Source of the DNA: Isoetes taiwanensis
Taxonomy: Eukaryota; Streptophyta; Lycopodiopsida; Isoetales; Isoetaceae
Direction: 5' to 3'
Assembly (NCBI GenBank): GCA_021234155.1
Contig: JAJEKV010000011.1
Span: forward strand, 21,466,677-21,530,676
Length of the DNA stretch: 64,000 nucleotides
The translations under genes were made by a program, and so were the position numbers. Below are positions 21,311-34,177 of this stretch, one piece after another. The notes below the pieces were generated by a model that worked only from the letters and a program-made list of their open reading frames with translations, was not told where the DNA came from and did not search any database. Every line of letters begins with the position of its first letter. Position 1 is the first letter of the stretch.

Positions 21311-21964
21311 AACTCATAAACTATTTGCCTGCACAACATGTATAAAAGTTTCTAGGTTCCATAAATAAATAATGGAAGGTGACAAGAATTAACTAAATAT
21401 TGCAATGTGAAGTCAGATTCCTTCAACTAAATCTTATAACAAGCATTTTGATCTAACAGCGCGTGGACAGATGAAAGAACAAAGTTGAATGAAGCAAACC
21501 TCAAACTGCAAAACACTTTTAAGGGTGACGTTTTTGGGCAATTTTGTGTTAAGCACTAATGCATTTGACCTGAGGCAGAATTAAAAATATAAGAAAGCTC
21601 AAACCCGTGCCTATCCGAATAAGCAATACCTTGCGACAAATTTCATCTTAGGTGCATTCTCAAGTCCATCCTTGATCAGGCCTCCTTGTGTAGCACCTTC
21701 TCCCTGTGTACTCAAACATGTCACAAGCGTTGCAAATACAACCTAAGCATAAAATATCGAGAGTTGCAATCTGCAGATTTTCGGATTGGTGCTTACCTTC
21801 CTGTGCTGCTTTCCAGGCAGAAAATTTATCATGTCATTTCATCAAAACGCTTGCTCCTGCTTTCTGATTTCTTTGGTTTTGCTTCTTGCCTGAATTCGAT
21901 AGCTTCTGTAAATTTTTCTCATTCTGATCATTTGGGTCCTGCAAACTTTTGGGGTTTCCCTCAA
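21311..21964. repeat. Duplicated block, copy B
   Basis: Direct repeat of 17375-17946. It is slightly longer because it keeps segments missing from copy A, for example AAGCAAACCTC near 21490 and GCAGAAAATTTATCATG near 21817. Its left edge coincides with the LINE 5' end. Confidence 0.9.
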
Positions 21965-23112
21965 GAAGTGGAAAAGGGTAACTAGCAGAAATGCAGGTTG
22001 GGGTAAGGAGAAAGTAGGACTTTCAAGCGTGGGCACCATGGGAATAATTGCTATGAGATGAAAGTATGGCTTACAACTTTGATGAAGTTGTCCATCATGC
22101 AAGAGTTCCCATAGGTAAACAATCTCCAGTTATCTGAAAGTCTATATGAAAAGAACATGTATACATATCAATTATGGGTAATAAGATATGTTTGTTAAAC
22201 TACAACAGTTAAGAAGAGGTTTATACGGTGTATGGAGCATAACGAATGAACCCCTTCCCCTTTGCCGCCGTAGTGTGATGTAATGTATTAGCATGAAGTT
22301 AAGGTGAATAATATGAGGTGTGCATAAACGACGCAATATGATAGCAACATTCCTCTTTCTATTAAACAATTTTAATGACGAATGACATTGCTCCAAGTGA
22401 TAAGACCAACTCAAACTTGTTTAACTCATAGTTAGTACAAACAATGCATGTAGAGACAACGTGGGAAAAAAGAGCGCAATTCTAATTACTTGATACTACT
22501 AGACATTATCACGATTGATGAGCGCACTAAACTGTAAACTTATGCCAATTTGATGAAGTAAGAAGACATTGATATACGACGCACATCCATTTTGTAGCAG
22601 ATGTGTTGAACCCCTTGTATTTTTGTGTGGATTTGAATCCTGCTTTTGGTTAAGAATAATAACAACAATGTTGGGTTAAGATACCAATAACCTGCACGAC
22701 TGCATTACAAAACAATTTTAATAAATGATAGTACACCTCACCTTATGTCCTGTTGCATTTTCTCAAAATATTCTACAACAATGATATTCTCGAGATGTCA
22801 CCTCTTGATAATGCAGGCCTTTGAAGATTTTGCATGCTCCCTCCACCTGCAATACTTATAATCATTATGATGTAACGTCCTCTAGCAACTAACATCCACC
22901 TTCAATGGCATCTGCATAACAAAGCAACGAAAGAGTTATCAATGCTAAATATATGAAAAGCTCATACTATAACAATTTTGAGAAAAATGCAGCAGTACAT
23001 TTTTAGATGCTTATGGACTGTTGAAATTGCCACTAATCAAGGTAAGTAGACTAAACAGTATAAACTAAAATCATAGCTGAGATACTTATAGTTTATTTAA
23101 ATCTAAACTTAA
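21965..23112. other. No gene recognised
   Basis: AT-rich DNA between block B and the Helitron 3' end. Short ORFs on both strands have no recognisable content and I see no structured repeat. Confidence 0.5.
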
Positions 23113-23124
23113 CTAGTAATGGGT

Positions 23125-23141
23125 GCCCGGCGTTGCCGGGC
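23125..23141 (-). repeat. Helitron A 3' hairpin
   Basis: A 7-bp perfect stem with 3-base loop, GCCCGGCGTTGCCGGGC, just upstream of the CTAG terminus. It is the rolling-circle termination structure of Helitrons. Confidence 0.9.
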
Positions 23142-25010
23142 ATAGATACGGTTCTATTGCAAAGATATAAAGTTGTTAAATCTATGCATCCCTAGCAAGG
23201 AGCTGTCTAAAGCCTCGCATGTTGTGTATTCTTAGGAAGAAGTTGCCCAATGCGTTGAATAGTGCAGTATATGATTTAGTAACTTTTTCCTTATTTGGGA
23301 GGGGGGAGAGGAATTTGGTTTTAAGCTGAGATTCCTTACATCTGCTGATTCCTTACATCTGCTGATGATGTTGCCTCTTGTTGCATTTGTGTGTAGAGTT
23401 GAATTTGCAGTTTTTTGTATTCAATATGCTAAGAAAGAAAGGAGGGGAGCATAAGGCTCATTAATACATGACAAATGTTCGAACAACACGTCTAGCATAC
23501 TTCATCGATTTAATGAAGGTTTTGATTGAAGTAGTGAAATGCATGCCCCTAGCACTCTCCATCCCTTGATTGAGGCCTATTTAAATCCATCATTATGACA
23601 ACATATGTGTAGGATATCATGAAATCTAAATTACTAAATGATGACTTGCTGCTTGCTGCTTATTGATGTCTAGCTTGCAAATGGATTGTAACAGAAGGCT
23701 GAGACGTTTTTTATTTTTGTAAACAATTAGGGTATGAAGGTGATCATTGTTGTCAGGGATTGAACGTGAATTTGTAAAAGTTCAAATTCAAATCATCGCT
23801 CAAAATCTACCTGAACATGTGCATAAAATAAGTTGCTTTCTATTCACAAAGCTTGGAGTTTGCAATTTTCTAAAGGTCACCCATAGATATTGTTCATCAT
23901 TTGACCATCCTCTACACATTTGCTATTTGTCTATTTTGTAATTCACAACATTGACCACAAAGAGGTATATTATCCACAAGGGAGAGTTTGAAATATTTAA
24001 TGAGGATTTGATGTGGCACTTTTTGCTCTTAAAGATTGTGCTCGGGTGCTTGGTTTGCATAAAACATTGATGGGTGTTGAAAACTTGGAAATTGGACAAC
24101 CTTGGATAACCCAAGCACAATTTGAAGTTAAAAAACTATGATAGTATGGAGACCAATTGTTTGTTTTTTATTTGTTCAAACTCACAAAGCGAATGTACAG
24201 ATTCATTGTTGCCCACAGCAGTTGCAAGCCTAATTGCAATCTAATGATTACCTACTTGCATGTATCTGCTTTTCACAGTTCTTCGAAATTTTGATTTCTA
24301 TCTTAGATATACCTAGAAGGTCCAGTAAAGAATGCATACATATAGGCCTAGGCCTTCTCCATCTCACCTTGTACAAAGGGCCACAAAACAAACTGAATAC
24401 TGGGAAAATTCAAGCAGGGAAGACTTTTCAAATATTCATGGGTCTCTGGACCTGCAATCTGCAACCAGCATAAAAAATACAGTTGATGCATCTTACTAAA
24501 GCAACGTCTCCCATATGCTGCAACTTCTATAGTCCCAACATGGCATTCAGCCTTCAAGATGTAGAAAGGCTTCTGAGGCTGGCCTTTACATCTTCTAAAG
24601 CATTGACTGCATCTGCACATTTACTGGAATACAACTGCACCAATTATGGTTACAGTGGTTATGTGAATTAGGGTGTACGCGGGACCTGAATATATATTTT
24701 GCTCAAATTTGAGGCTTACATAGAGCAATACAAAGATTGATGTGAGAAGATAGAAAACTGCCATACAAAAACAGGAAAAACTTACTTGCTTCCATATTTA
24801 CTGCAGTGCCAAATGCATTTTGCTCCAGTCCAAGGCCCAATGTTATATCAACAACTCACTATATAGATTCTTTAGGTAATTTTAGCAGTTTCCTTTGATA
24901 AATTATGTTAGATCATCGATATATCTTTCTTACATGCAACTACGCCTTAATTTCAATGCATGGAATGTGCCATGAATTGCATTTTTGAGAGGCCAACTTG
25001 CAAAAACAAA

Positions 25011-25108
25011 ATAACAAAGGAATTTTACGTAAAAGGTATAGGGTAGTTGAGCAAGCTTGAATCCTTATACGTAAAAGGTATAGGGTAGTTGAGCAAGCTT
25101 GAATCCTT
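25011..25108. repeat. Exact ~52-bp tandem duplication
   Basis: The unit beginning ACGTAAAAGGTATAGGGTAG and ending CAAGCTTGAATCCTT is repeated side by side inside Helitron A. The two copies are nearly identical, so the duplication is recent. Confidence 0.9.
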
Positions 25109-25701
25109 TTTATCAAAACTGAGCTTGTTATTAAGAGCAAAAGGAACGTTCTTATTATGCTTCTCATTACTATATTCTATGCAGATAGGATATTGATGCC
25201 ATTATCATACAGAGATCTCATATATTTTGACAAGACTGAAACTCACTTAAATGCATACCATCCAGTTATTTGCATATGGCATATGCAGAAGCACTGGTAC
25301 TGTTTGGACAGAACAGACAAGTAGTTGCTTAGGAATGCAGGCTCATTATAAGCAGTTTTCAAGTGTGCAAGGGAAATAGATAGAGAAAGAGCGGGAGAAC
25401 CATACCTAAGCAATAAAGACATGAGATTGTGAAACCTTGGTTCCTGTCAGATAAGTATAAGCATCAGCAACAAATCTAGATACGATTAGGAAAAGTTGCA
25501 TGCAATAATAATGCACGATCCAATTTGAAGGCTATGCTAAAACTTAATAAAAATAATGAAAGATTCAGCAACTTGAAAAAGCTTGCAAAGGCAAGGTGAA
25601 AAAGCTTGCATAGCTTCCAAGGACATAGTGTCTTGTTCTTATAAACTTAAGAAAAGGGCCATGCCATACCCTTACCTATGCTTGAAGCAGAAATCTAATT
25701 G

Positions 25702-26676
25702 TTAAAGCAGTAGATAAGAAATGCATAAGAGAGGTAGAAATTTGTGATTGAGCTGCGTAAAGATCATGAAACACTCATCAAGATTTGTAAATGAAGGTTT
25801 ATCACCGTATTCTGTTTCATGTGTGTCGCGTGAGATTGGTTGTGGCAGTACCCATTTTTCATTACGGCCCAACTTGTTTGATCTCCAACGATTATCTATA
25901 TTCTGCAAATGGTCCAAACCTTCAGACTCAGTGTAATCTGCCCACTTCGATGACTGTTGAAGCACCCTAGTATGCCCAACTGATGGTTTAGTTTCAACCT
26001 TGGCTGCAAGATTATTTTTATAGGAATTTGGGACTGTCTTAGATTCCTTCAGAAAATATCGGTCTATAGAATTTTGATGCAATTTACATCCACTCTGCAG
26101 GTTGCTCACAACTGTACCTTTCCTTACATGCTCGGTCTGTTTGACATTTCTTGAGTGAAATGTTTTTGAGCTTCCTGCATCTGCCACACTGTTGGCCTCC
26201 TCAATTTTACCTTTGCGCCTTTGAACTTCTGGGATTGAAGTAACATACTTAAGATCATCATCACATACCTCCAACATTGAAAACGATGAGCTTGCATTTT
26301 CCTACATAGTCCAAAACATAAGATTGTTAATGCCATGATGTTGTCTATCCAGTTCTACAGATAACCAGTTAAACTAACAAACATTAATCAATTGTACCTG
26401 ATCTTCGCAGTATTCAGCCCATTTGCTGTGTAATGTCCGAGGATATACATATGGTGATGCCTTATCTTCATCTGTTACTGGATAATGATTCTTAACTTTG
26501 TCAGACACATTAACCAAAGCTTCCCTTTCTGCGGCACCATGGCTGAGATTCAGATCTTGAACTATCTTCCTCACATCCTTGGCACTAAAGGACCTGGCCA
26601 CAACCTGTCTGACGGACTGCTTCTCATTGCAAATGGCGCAGACCCACTTGTTACTGGATTTTTTTTCCTGTTTAAC
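25702..26676 (-). CDS. MRNIP/UPF0544-like protein, partial, inside Helitron A
   Basis: Two exons are clear: 26398-26676 and 25702-26301, joined in phase 0 across a ~96-bp GT-AG intron. The first exon starts after a TTCTTAG acceptor with VKQEKKSSNKWVCAICNEKQ, the second half of the zinc-ribbon of the MRN complex-interacting protein family, then VRQVVARSFSAKDVRKIVQD. Later come two SKWA-type motifs (LHSKWAEYCEDQ and SSKWADYTESEG), a pattern also present in MRNIP proteins. In animals MRNIP supports the MRE11-RAD50-NBS1 DNA-break response in the nucleus. The first exon, with the initial CxxC and ATG, was not found. The acidic C-terminal end is not obvious. It lies in the same orientation as the Helitron, so I read it as a captured, incomplete copy. 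The frame shows no stop over ~290 codons. Confidence 0.75.
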
Positions 26677-27075
26677 CTAAGAATCGGCAGCATTGTAATG
26701 CCAAGCAGAAACTTGAATGCCAAGCTTGGATCTTCGTGCATCTAAAGACTATTGATGACAATTCAATACACATCTGCTTTCTATTTCAAACATTCTTAAA
26801 TAGCACCCTGACATTTCTGTCCAATGTGGGCTGCAATAGGACCATGACTCCTTTCAATCATTCATCTTGTTTCCAGTTCAACTTCAACTTATGGATCCTC
26901 TTTCTGTTGATAACCTTAATTTTGCTGAAATTTTAGAGTTTAAAATCTGCGATGTAGAATCTCTGATAAGAAATGAGGCGATCTTCAAAACAAAATAAAT
27001 GCTAAATAGAAAAGGATGAAGAGCTTAAAGCGCAAGGGCATGGAGTATCAAAAGCCCTATGAAAGATTGCATAAC

Positions 27076-27862
27076 CTCCTGAATTACGTGGCCTTTCTGT
27101 CAATGGAGAACTTGGCTTCGCTTCACTGTTGGAACATAACAAATGGATATGGAAATGCATCGACATGAAAATGAATATAGGATACTGAAATGCCTTCCTA
27201 CAGAAGAAATGTCAATGCCAAAGCCAAGATCAACAACTAATTCTTGCCTCTAACCATAAGTATTGGTTTGCTTATCCTTTAGCTTTACGATATCCTTACT
27301 CTTGGATCTACAAAAAGCATCTAGACAACAAAGGATGCTTGACATTACTGTAAAATTTATGTGGCAATGTCAAAAAATTGATAATCAATTCAAGATATAT
27401 GTTACAAACTTTTCTCAAAATGATATTATTTTGGAACAATAAGCTTTAACAAAAGCTAAAGGGATAAAGTACACAATTGCATTGGCTGTAAAATTTTTGG
27501 CATTCATGGGGAAATTAAAGTATAAGGTGCAGATTTCTAATCTGATGCTTATAATTTATCCACTGACTTAGACGCTATAAAACTCTTATAAATGGTACGC
27601 TAAAGATAAGTATCAAAGCATCAACTTCTCTTTGCTGTAAATTGCCAAAACTCAAGAGAACTGTGGACAGAAAGGGTTTATGATTGATACCTATGTGTCA
27701 ATCTGTTCTCACTGCGAAAAAACATCCAGAATCATAGATATCGGCCATTTCAAACAATAAAAAACAGGTTCAAAAGAAACACACCTGTATCAGAGCATTC
27801 GACCATATCATACTTATAACAGCCGAATTTGCATGCAGCCGAAACTTGCCAGCATCTCTATC
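27076..27862 (-). other. Two exon-like fragments in Helitron A
   Basis: On the minus strand, 27785-27862 is bounded by a CTAG acceptor and CAG/GTGTG donor. It is open in phase 0 for 26 codons (DRDAGKFRLHANSAVISMIW and six more). 27076-27125 lies between an AACAG acceptor and GGAG/GTTAT donor and encodes EAKPSSPLTERPRNSG. I do not recognise the protein. They lie upstream of the MRNIP-like exons in the same orientation, so they may be exons of a second captured gene or the 5' part of a chimeric transcript. Confidence 0.35.
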
Positions 27863-28256
27863 CTAGGCAGCCGGCCAGATCTTGTATGCTATAACCAAAT
27901 CACATGCATGGGCCGTGAATCAGGGTAACGAAGCCAGGCTTGAGAAGACCGCCAGAAGACAAATAGACACTGAGCTCGGCAATCGTGGCATGGCATGCGC
28001 CGATCCTCCTCGCCAGCAATCGAGCACAAAGAGGAAACGTACTCAGAAATAATACTCAGAAATAGAAACCTAACTAAAATCGTACGGATAAGAGAAAATT
28101 AGACCCTAAAAAAAACTTGTTTCGATTTTTGGATAGCCGGAATTTTTTACCGGTAGCTAAAATCTTTAAAACCTTTGAAAATCAACCTGAAAAAAAATCC
28201 AAAAAGTTTTCTACTTGACGGAAAAACCGAATTTAAACAATAGGACTAGTTATGGT

Positions 28257-28273
28257 GCCCGGCGTTGCCGGGC
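28257..28273 (-). repeat. Helitron B 3' hairpin
   Basis: Identical 17-bp hairpin GCCCGGCGTTGCCGGGC before the CTAG end at 28246. Confidence 0.9.
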
Positions 28274-28639
28274 TTTAGTAACATTTTGAAGGGGTGATTG
28301 TTTCATTGCTGCATTGTCTTTGTTCAAGTGGTAATTTTTACGAAGATGATTTTGTGGTTAGGTCTGGCTCGGCTTTAGGATGTGTTATAATGTTAAAGCG
28401 ACGAACATTTTTGAAATTAGAACTATCTCTACGATGTGCCATGCTTGTTCCTTGATGTTCTTGGCAACGATTTTGATTAATTGAAATAGTGATCTAAAAT
28501 AATTTAAGTGCATAACAATGAAGTTGGAAAAGGAATTGAATGGGGAGTTGGAAAAACCCCTAAATGCATAAAGAATATGCCATTGCAATGAAATGGGTTT
28601 CAAAAAATAACTTAGAAGTATTGTTTTGAATGATTAAAA

Positions 28640-28790
28640 GCAGATGGTATAATTGTTTTTAACAAAGTTGTGATTGTTAACCAAAGAAAGAGTGGACATA
28701 TTAAGAGCATGATTAAAATCAATAGTATAATTATTTTTAACAAAGTTGTGATTGTTAACCAAACAAATACTGGATATATGTAAGAGTATG
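28640..28790. repeat. ~95-bp tandem duplication in Helitron B
   Basis: The block containing TTTTTAACAAAGTTGTGATT and GTTAACCAAA occurs twice, about 75-95 bp apart, with surrounding similarity. Confidence 0.8.
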
Positions 28791-31700
28791 AAATATTTGT
28801 AGTTCCTAACGAAACAAAGGGAGGATGTAAAATGCACCCTTTTACCTATGTCAATATTGCTTTATTTGAATTAAGCCTCTAAAAGATATCAGAATCCTAC
28901 ATAATTCTCTTCATATAAGGGATTTAATAAGTCGTCAATAATTCACTTCATATGTGATTTATAATATGAAGATGTGATTTTGCACGTGAAGTAGGCTGAA
29001 GTTCTAAATGTGTGACCAATAACTTTCCTCTCCAAAAGGTCCATGTATATACTTCTGCAAGCCTACAACAGTGGCAAAAGATATGGCATCTATTTGCCAA
29101 AATGAGGAGAGTAAATACCCTACGAAAGCATAGCGAAAGCATAGCAAATAGTTCAGATGGGAAAAATGATGTCAAATGCCACATTACTGTTCTACTTAAC
29201 TACATAATGTATCGTTGGCCATAATTATGCCTATTTCATTTTATAGATCTCTCTTGCATAATCCAGATGCTACTCTCATTCGCCCATCCTTGAGCCCATT
29301 TGCCCATCCTTGAGCCCAACTGAGAAGATCCTCTTTGTTTCATCATCTTTCAAGCTAATTCTGCAGTGCACAAAACATACTTCATAGCATTGGTGAAATG
29401 GAAATCAATACTATTCTGATTCTAGAGACTAAACTGCTTTGTAACCTCCATTAGATGTATCTTAAACGATGGAACTTGACCATAATGTCAGAAGCTATTA
29501 AAAACCTTAGATTTCCAATAAAGCTTCCATGTGCTGTTAGCATTCATATAAATATGAAGGACGGGGCATATATTGAATGCCCAATATATACCATAGGATC
29601 CCCATTATTCCCAAGTTGACCTGTGAAAGGAAGATGGAAAGAAAAGCCTTTACTATGATGAAATGTTTTCCATGGTCTTATCTTGTATGATTTATTCCAA
29701 TACCAATATGTGTTCCTGCTGCAGCAGAGAACAACCACTTAGGGCAAAAGGGTCAGAATGTGAAAAAGCAAATCACATATTTTAGAGCAGAAAATGACAG
29801 AGATATATTGCCTGGGACTTACCTGCAATAATAAGCATCAGCCTATGATGCAAGCTTTGGTCATCCCAAACATAAGGAAGAAATGAATTTAACTTTAGTA
29901 TTTCTGAGGTTTTCTGATTCTGAGGCTATTAATTGCTTCACATAATCACAAAACTAACAAATATTCAACAATAAAAATGACAACACTCTTGAATGGAATT
30001 CACATGTTTCTATTTGAGACCTTCTGATAAAAAATAAATGCTAATGATTGAAATTTATTTACAATTTGATATGGTACGGCTCTCGCTAACTGAAGATGGA
30101 TCCACAGAACTAATGAAGAGACTTCCTCCTGTATGTCTAGCAACCCCAAAGTAAACTTCTTCATGCTCTCATTTGCCAAGGACCACAGATGATGGCTTTG
30201 AGCTTTTTATTTTCAAGGAAAAAGAAACTAATGCAACAGCATGTACATCACCATGTGGTTTAACAGTAATATTGTCGTTGTTCTCAAGCAGCACATTGAC
30301 AGAGTGTCCGCTTGCTCCCATTTGCCTAAGCTGTAGAAGTTATGTAAGGGAAAGTTTGCATTTTAAACATGACCATCTCCAGCTAGAATGTTTGTCTTCT
30401 TTATGCCTTGCATTTGAACAACTGACCTTCGATTTAAAGTGAATCCTCCTTTGCAATGTTCCCTATATCTATAAAATCTAAAGCAACATTTCCTTGCCAA
30501 CATGCTCGCTATGACGTTGGCTTGTTACGATGATTGACCATATGATTTAATAAACTAAAAACACAGCACATTCTTCATCAATATAGCAGATAAAGAAAAA
30601 GCATGAAATAGATTAGGATAGAAATTTATGATACTTTGTTGTAGAGTCTAGTTGAGGAGCACTATCTAAGAAACAAAAAAACTTGTAACAACGAAAGTAA
30701 AGGGCAAGAAAATATAAGGCATGCACAGCACCATAAATTCATAACCAAGAGACTACTTTACAAATTACCAAGATGGAAAGAAAGGAGAAAGAGCAGTATC
30801 GAAAAAAGAAACTCACGAAAAAAATCAGTGTGGTTGCTGCCACTCTCGCCCATGAGCAAGACTTTCCGCATTCCAAACTCCTTCGCCTACATGTTATCTT
30901 TCATTTGAAAGTAGAATACTTCAGCGAGAAAACATCTAAATCAATGAGGCATGTCCATCCAAATTTTATATTTGTGAATCCTGCCATTACATGCAAATTT
31001 TAAAATCTCTTGTGGATCTTGTAATGAAACCCATTGCATACTTCATTCCAATAATAGTATGATAATCATAAAACAAATGTTTATTTTGTAAACAAAGTGC
31101 AAAAGAACTGAAATAAAGGCTTTTGTACTTTACTCTAGTATTGATGGTGAAGGACACTAAAGAATCCAAAGTTCAGAAGCAGATGCACCAGTTCCGTTAA
31201 ATTGGTTCAACTCATCTACCTAAGATTTTCTTCCAGCAAAGCTTGCTTGTAAGATTCTGCAAAAACATTGTAGAAATTGAACATCAAGCAGAGGCAAAAG
31301 ATGTGATGTCAGCATTATCTGGCCTTGCAATTTTACAAATCAAAACTGTTATAAGAAGGAAAAACTCTATTAGTATATTTTCCTGTTCATACCCGAGAAG
31401 CCCCTGTGTGTTTTCCTATTCATATCCGAGAAAGAAAGGGGCTTCAAGTTGCAAGGCATGTATGCTATAGCTCAACCTGCAACCTGCAAAAACATGATTT
31501 GAAGAATGGAGTATAGATGTAGACCATGTTTCATCCACTTATTTAATGATTGACAGAGATGTTCGTAATCAAAGAATTACTATGGTAGACCAGCCCTAGA
31601 TGCCAAAACTCTCTAGTTTATGCAATGCGAAATCTTCTTTTGTTCTATAGCTTGAATAATAACATGAAATTGTCACCTGGCTATTCAATATTGACAGACA

Positions 31701-32771
31701 TTTCACATGCATGATCACTTCAACTAAACACATTAGTTCATTATTGAACGATAGATACTTACCTGGTGAACAAACCATGACTTTTGATGGCCTATCTTCA
31801 TCAATTTGTCCCGTACATTAAAAATCTGCATCTTTCAACATGTCAATGTTCATAATATGGCAGAGCAAAATCTTTCCAAAATCTTACTCTCAGGTGACAG
31901 CCTTTTTGAGTATGACAATATTGCTCTCTACTTTGCCCCTTCCATCCTGTACAGACCAATAAGTAAACCTTTATAAGAAACTTATAGCTAGCTGTGCTTC
32001 CTAACAGACCAAAACATATGGAGCTACATATTCATGTCTATTCTATTCACTAATTTCACAGATTTCAAAAGTTGCAATTATCATTGCAAGTACAGAAACC
32101 AAATGAAGCTAACAGCATACATGCCATAACCTTCAAAATAGAAAAAACTTGAGAAAATACGTAACAAATGATGTTTTAACCCAACATGGAAAGAAAAATG
32201 ATCTTGAGCTGTCGTTTACAAAATGGGTCTGCCTGAAGCTAAACCTGAGATGCAAAATCGTCTAAAATATTTTCTCTCAGATTTTTTTCATGTAATACAG
32301 ACAGAAATAAGAATACCTTCAGAATTCGCTGCCTCTTGATGCAATTTCGGCTCCAGGATCTAGGTGAAAAGCTCCAGCTCAAGTTGCAGGTGGAAGCTCC
32401 AGCAGACGATTTCGCTCTCTTATAAACCTAAAAGCCTAAGGGGTATGGTGCAAGGCAAAAATCTAACGCTGCCATAACCATAATCACTGTGAGATCCACC
32501 GCCCCGCTGGTCCGCCTAAAACCTAAAGGGGGCAAATCGATGCCCTGAAAATCGAAAGGCAAACCGATTTTTTGTATATCGGGGGTTTTTTTTTTTTCGG
32601 GCAACAAAAATCCCCAAAATAAAAAATCATAGGCAAAAGCTTCTACTACTTTTTGGGAACTCGGAAATTTTTTCCGGCCTCCAGAAACCCCAAAATCTTA
32701 GGAAATTGGATTAAAAAAAATTCCAAAAACATTTTCTGCCAGGCCGGATAATCCCAAATTAACAAAGTAGA

Positions 32772-34177
32772 TTTACAGAGCTCATGCATTGATGAAGCAT
32801 TATGACATGTAATGCCCATTATAACATGCAAAACACAAGGAAATAAAATTGAATTGGACATCTATAAGGGCACCCAGGGAATGTCCTTATGGGCTAGATT
32901 TCAATAGCCCAACACGCTGTCATGAAGCATTTGAAAGTAAAATATATTGCTATAGAATTGCACATTTCCCAAGCTCCGAACTGCCATTATTACAATTCTA
33001 TATATAATAGCTGAAATGGCATTTACTAGCGAAATCTTCAACCAACAGAACTGATGCATACCATTTCAAAACAACTGACGTCGTCACCAAGGCATCGACA
33101 TCTAATAGCTGGATGGCTCAGCCACGATGTTTAGCTCCAGATTCAGATCCAGTTATCCCTATAACCCAGGGCATTTTGGCCTTCCCATAACTCAAAACAA
33201 GGCATATGAGCGAAGCACTGGAGAGGTTTTCTAATGCAGATTCAACAATATCTAAAGTTATATTTACCTCATCCTCATCCAATCATTTTCTAAGTTCTGA
33301 TTCCCAGTTTATGATCCAACTTAAATGAAAACAGAGCAATTGATAATTATAAGCATATGAATCGAAAATTATCTGAAGTAGCCGCCCATGATACATGGGT
33401 TCTTTATATGAGTTGGGGGCTACCCATCCAACCTATGTTTGGATAGGTATACAAACCTTATATTCTAGCTCAAGATCTTCTTGAAAACTTGAGAATGGGC
33501 TTCAGGACGGCATCCAGATCATTTTGTGCTCTAGATCATGCAAAACTGAATTTATTCAAGACTGCTCAGGCCCCAGCATAGAACAATCTTTGATTCTTCT
33601 GTAAAACAACCTCTTCCTTTCTGCATTCTGATTCTCCACGCACAAGGAAACTAAAGAAGGAAAGAAAATGGTGCTGACATCACCTTAAACTCAGCCTTGC
33701 TCAAGCTTCACAGCCAGTAACGATTAGATAAACAACAATTAGGCAGACATATTCGACATTGTTGGAGCAGACGTTTGGCAATTTTTGACATACTCTCATC
33801 TTGGAACAAAGTTTGTCTTAGGCCATGATATGTCTCCATTTTTGTAGCCAAGTAAAGATCCTCTGTTTCAGATAATCTAGAGGCTTGTCTTCACCAAGAA
33901 ATAAAAAATCTGAAGAGTCACTTGAATCGCAAAAATGTGGCATACAATACAGAACCTGATTCAACTGTTTCCATGGCCGGATGATGCTGTTGGAGCTGCA
34001 TGCCGGGTGTAGAAGGAAAGAATTACCTGGAATTTTTAGAATATTCATGACCGTTAGATTGCTAAATATGAAATCCGACGGCTGTTAATTATTTTGGTTT
34101 ACGTGGCATGACACGTGAACACTTTAGAATTGCAGCAAAAGTTGCACCTGAGGTTAGGCAACCCTGCTAAAAAACAA
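32772..34177. other. Unassigned DNA between Helitron B and the split locus
   Basis: No recognised gene. A minus-strand ORF at 33818-34048 (contains SDSSDFLFLGEDKPLDYLKQ) has a natural-looking composition and may be an exon, but I cannot assign it. Confidence 0.4.

Larger units (their letters stand above)
23113..28245 (-). mobile_element. Helitron A (5.1 kb, non-autonomous)
   Basis: On the minus strand the element starts at 28245 with TCCTATTGTTTAAATTC and ends at 23113 with CTAG. The end is preceded by a perfect hairpin (GCCCGGC-GTT-GCCGGGC, 23125-23141) about 12 bp from the terminus. The base after CTAG is T, as expected for insertion between A and T. The 5' ~70 bp are similar to Helitron B. 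No Rep/helicase ORF is visible, so mobility would depend on another element. It carries exon-like gene fragments, including the MRNIP-like gene. Helitrons move by rolling-circle replication and often capture genes. Confidence 0.85.
28246..32771 (-). mobile_element. Helitron B (4.5 kb, non-autonomous)
   Basis: On the minus strand it starts at 32771 with TCTACTTTGTTAATTTGG, preceded by A. It ends at 28246 with CTAG, preceded by the same hairpin as Helitron A (28257-28273). The base after its CTAG is the first T of Helitron A, so B and A are joined directly, tail to head. The 5' ends of A and B are alignable over about 70 bp (both contain a TTTTTGGA run of T-rich sequence). No Rep/helicase ORF is present. 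One exon-like stretch lies at about 32315-32410 (minus), before a GTATTC donor; its product is unknown. Confidence 0.83.

Noticed and set aside
23113-32771. Helitron Rep/helicase gene
   Set aside because: No Rep HUH motif or Pif1-type helicase motifs were found in either element; the nearby RecQ motif VI is outside them and of a different helicase family.
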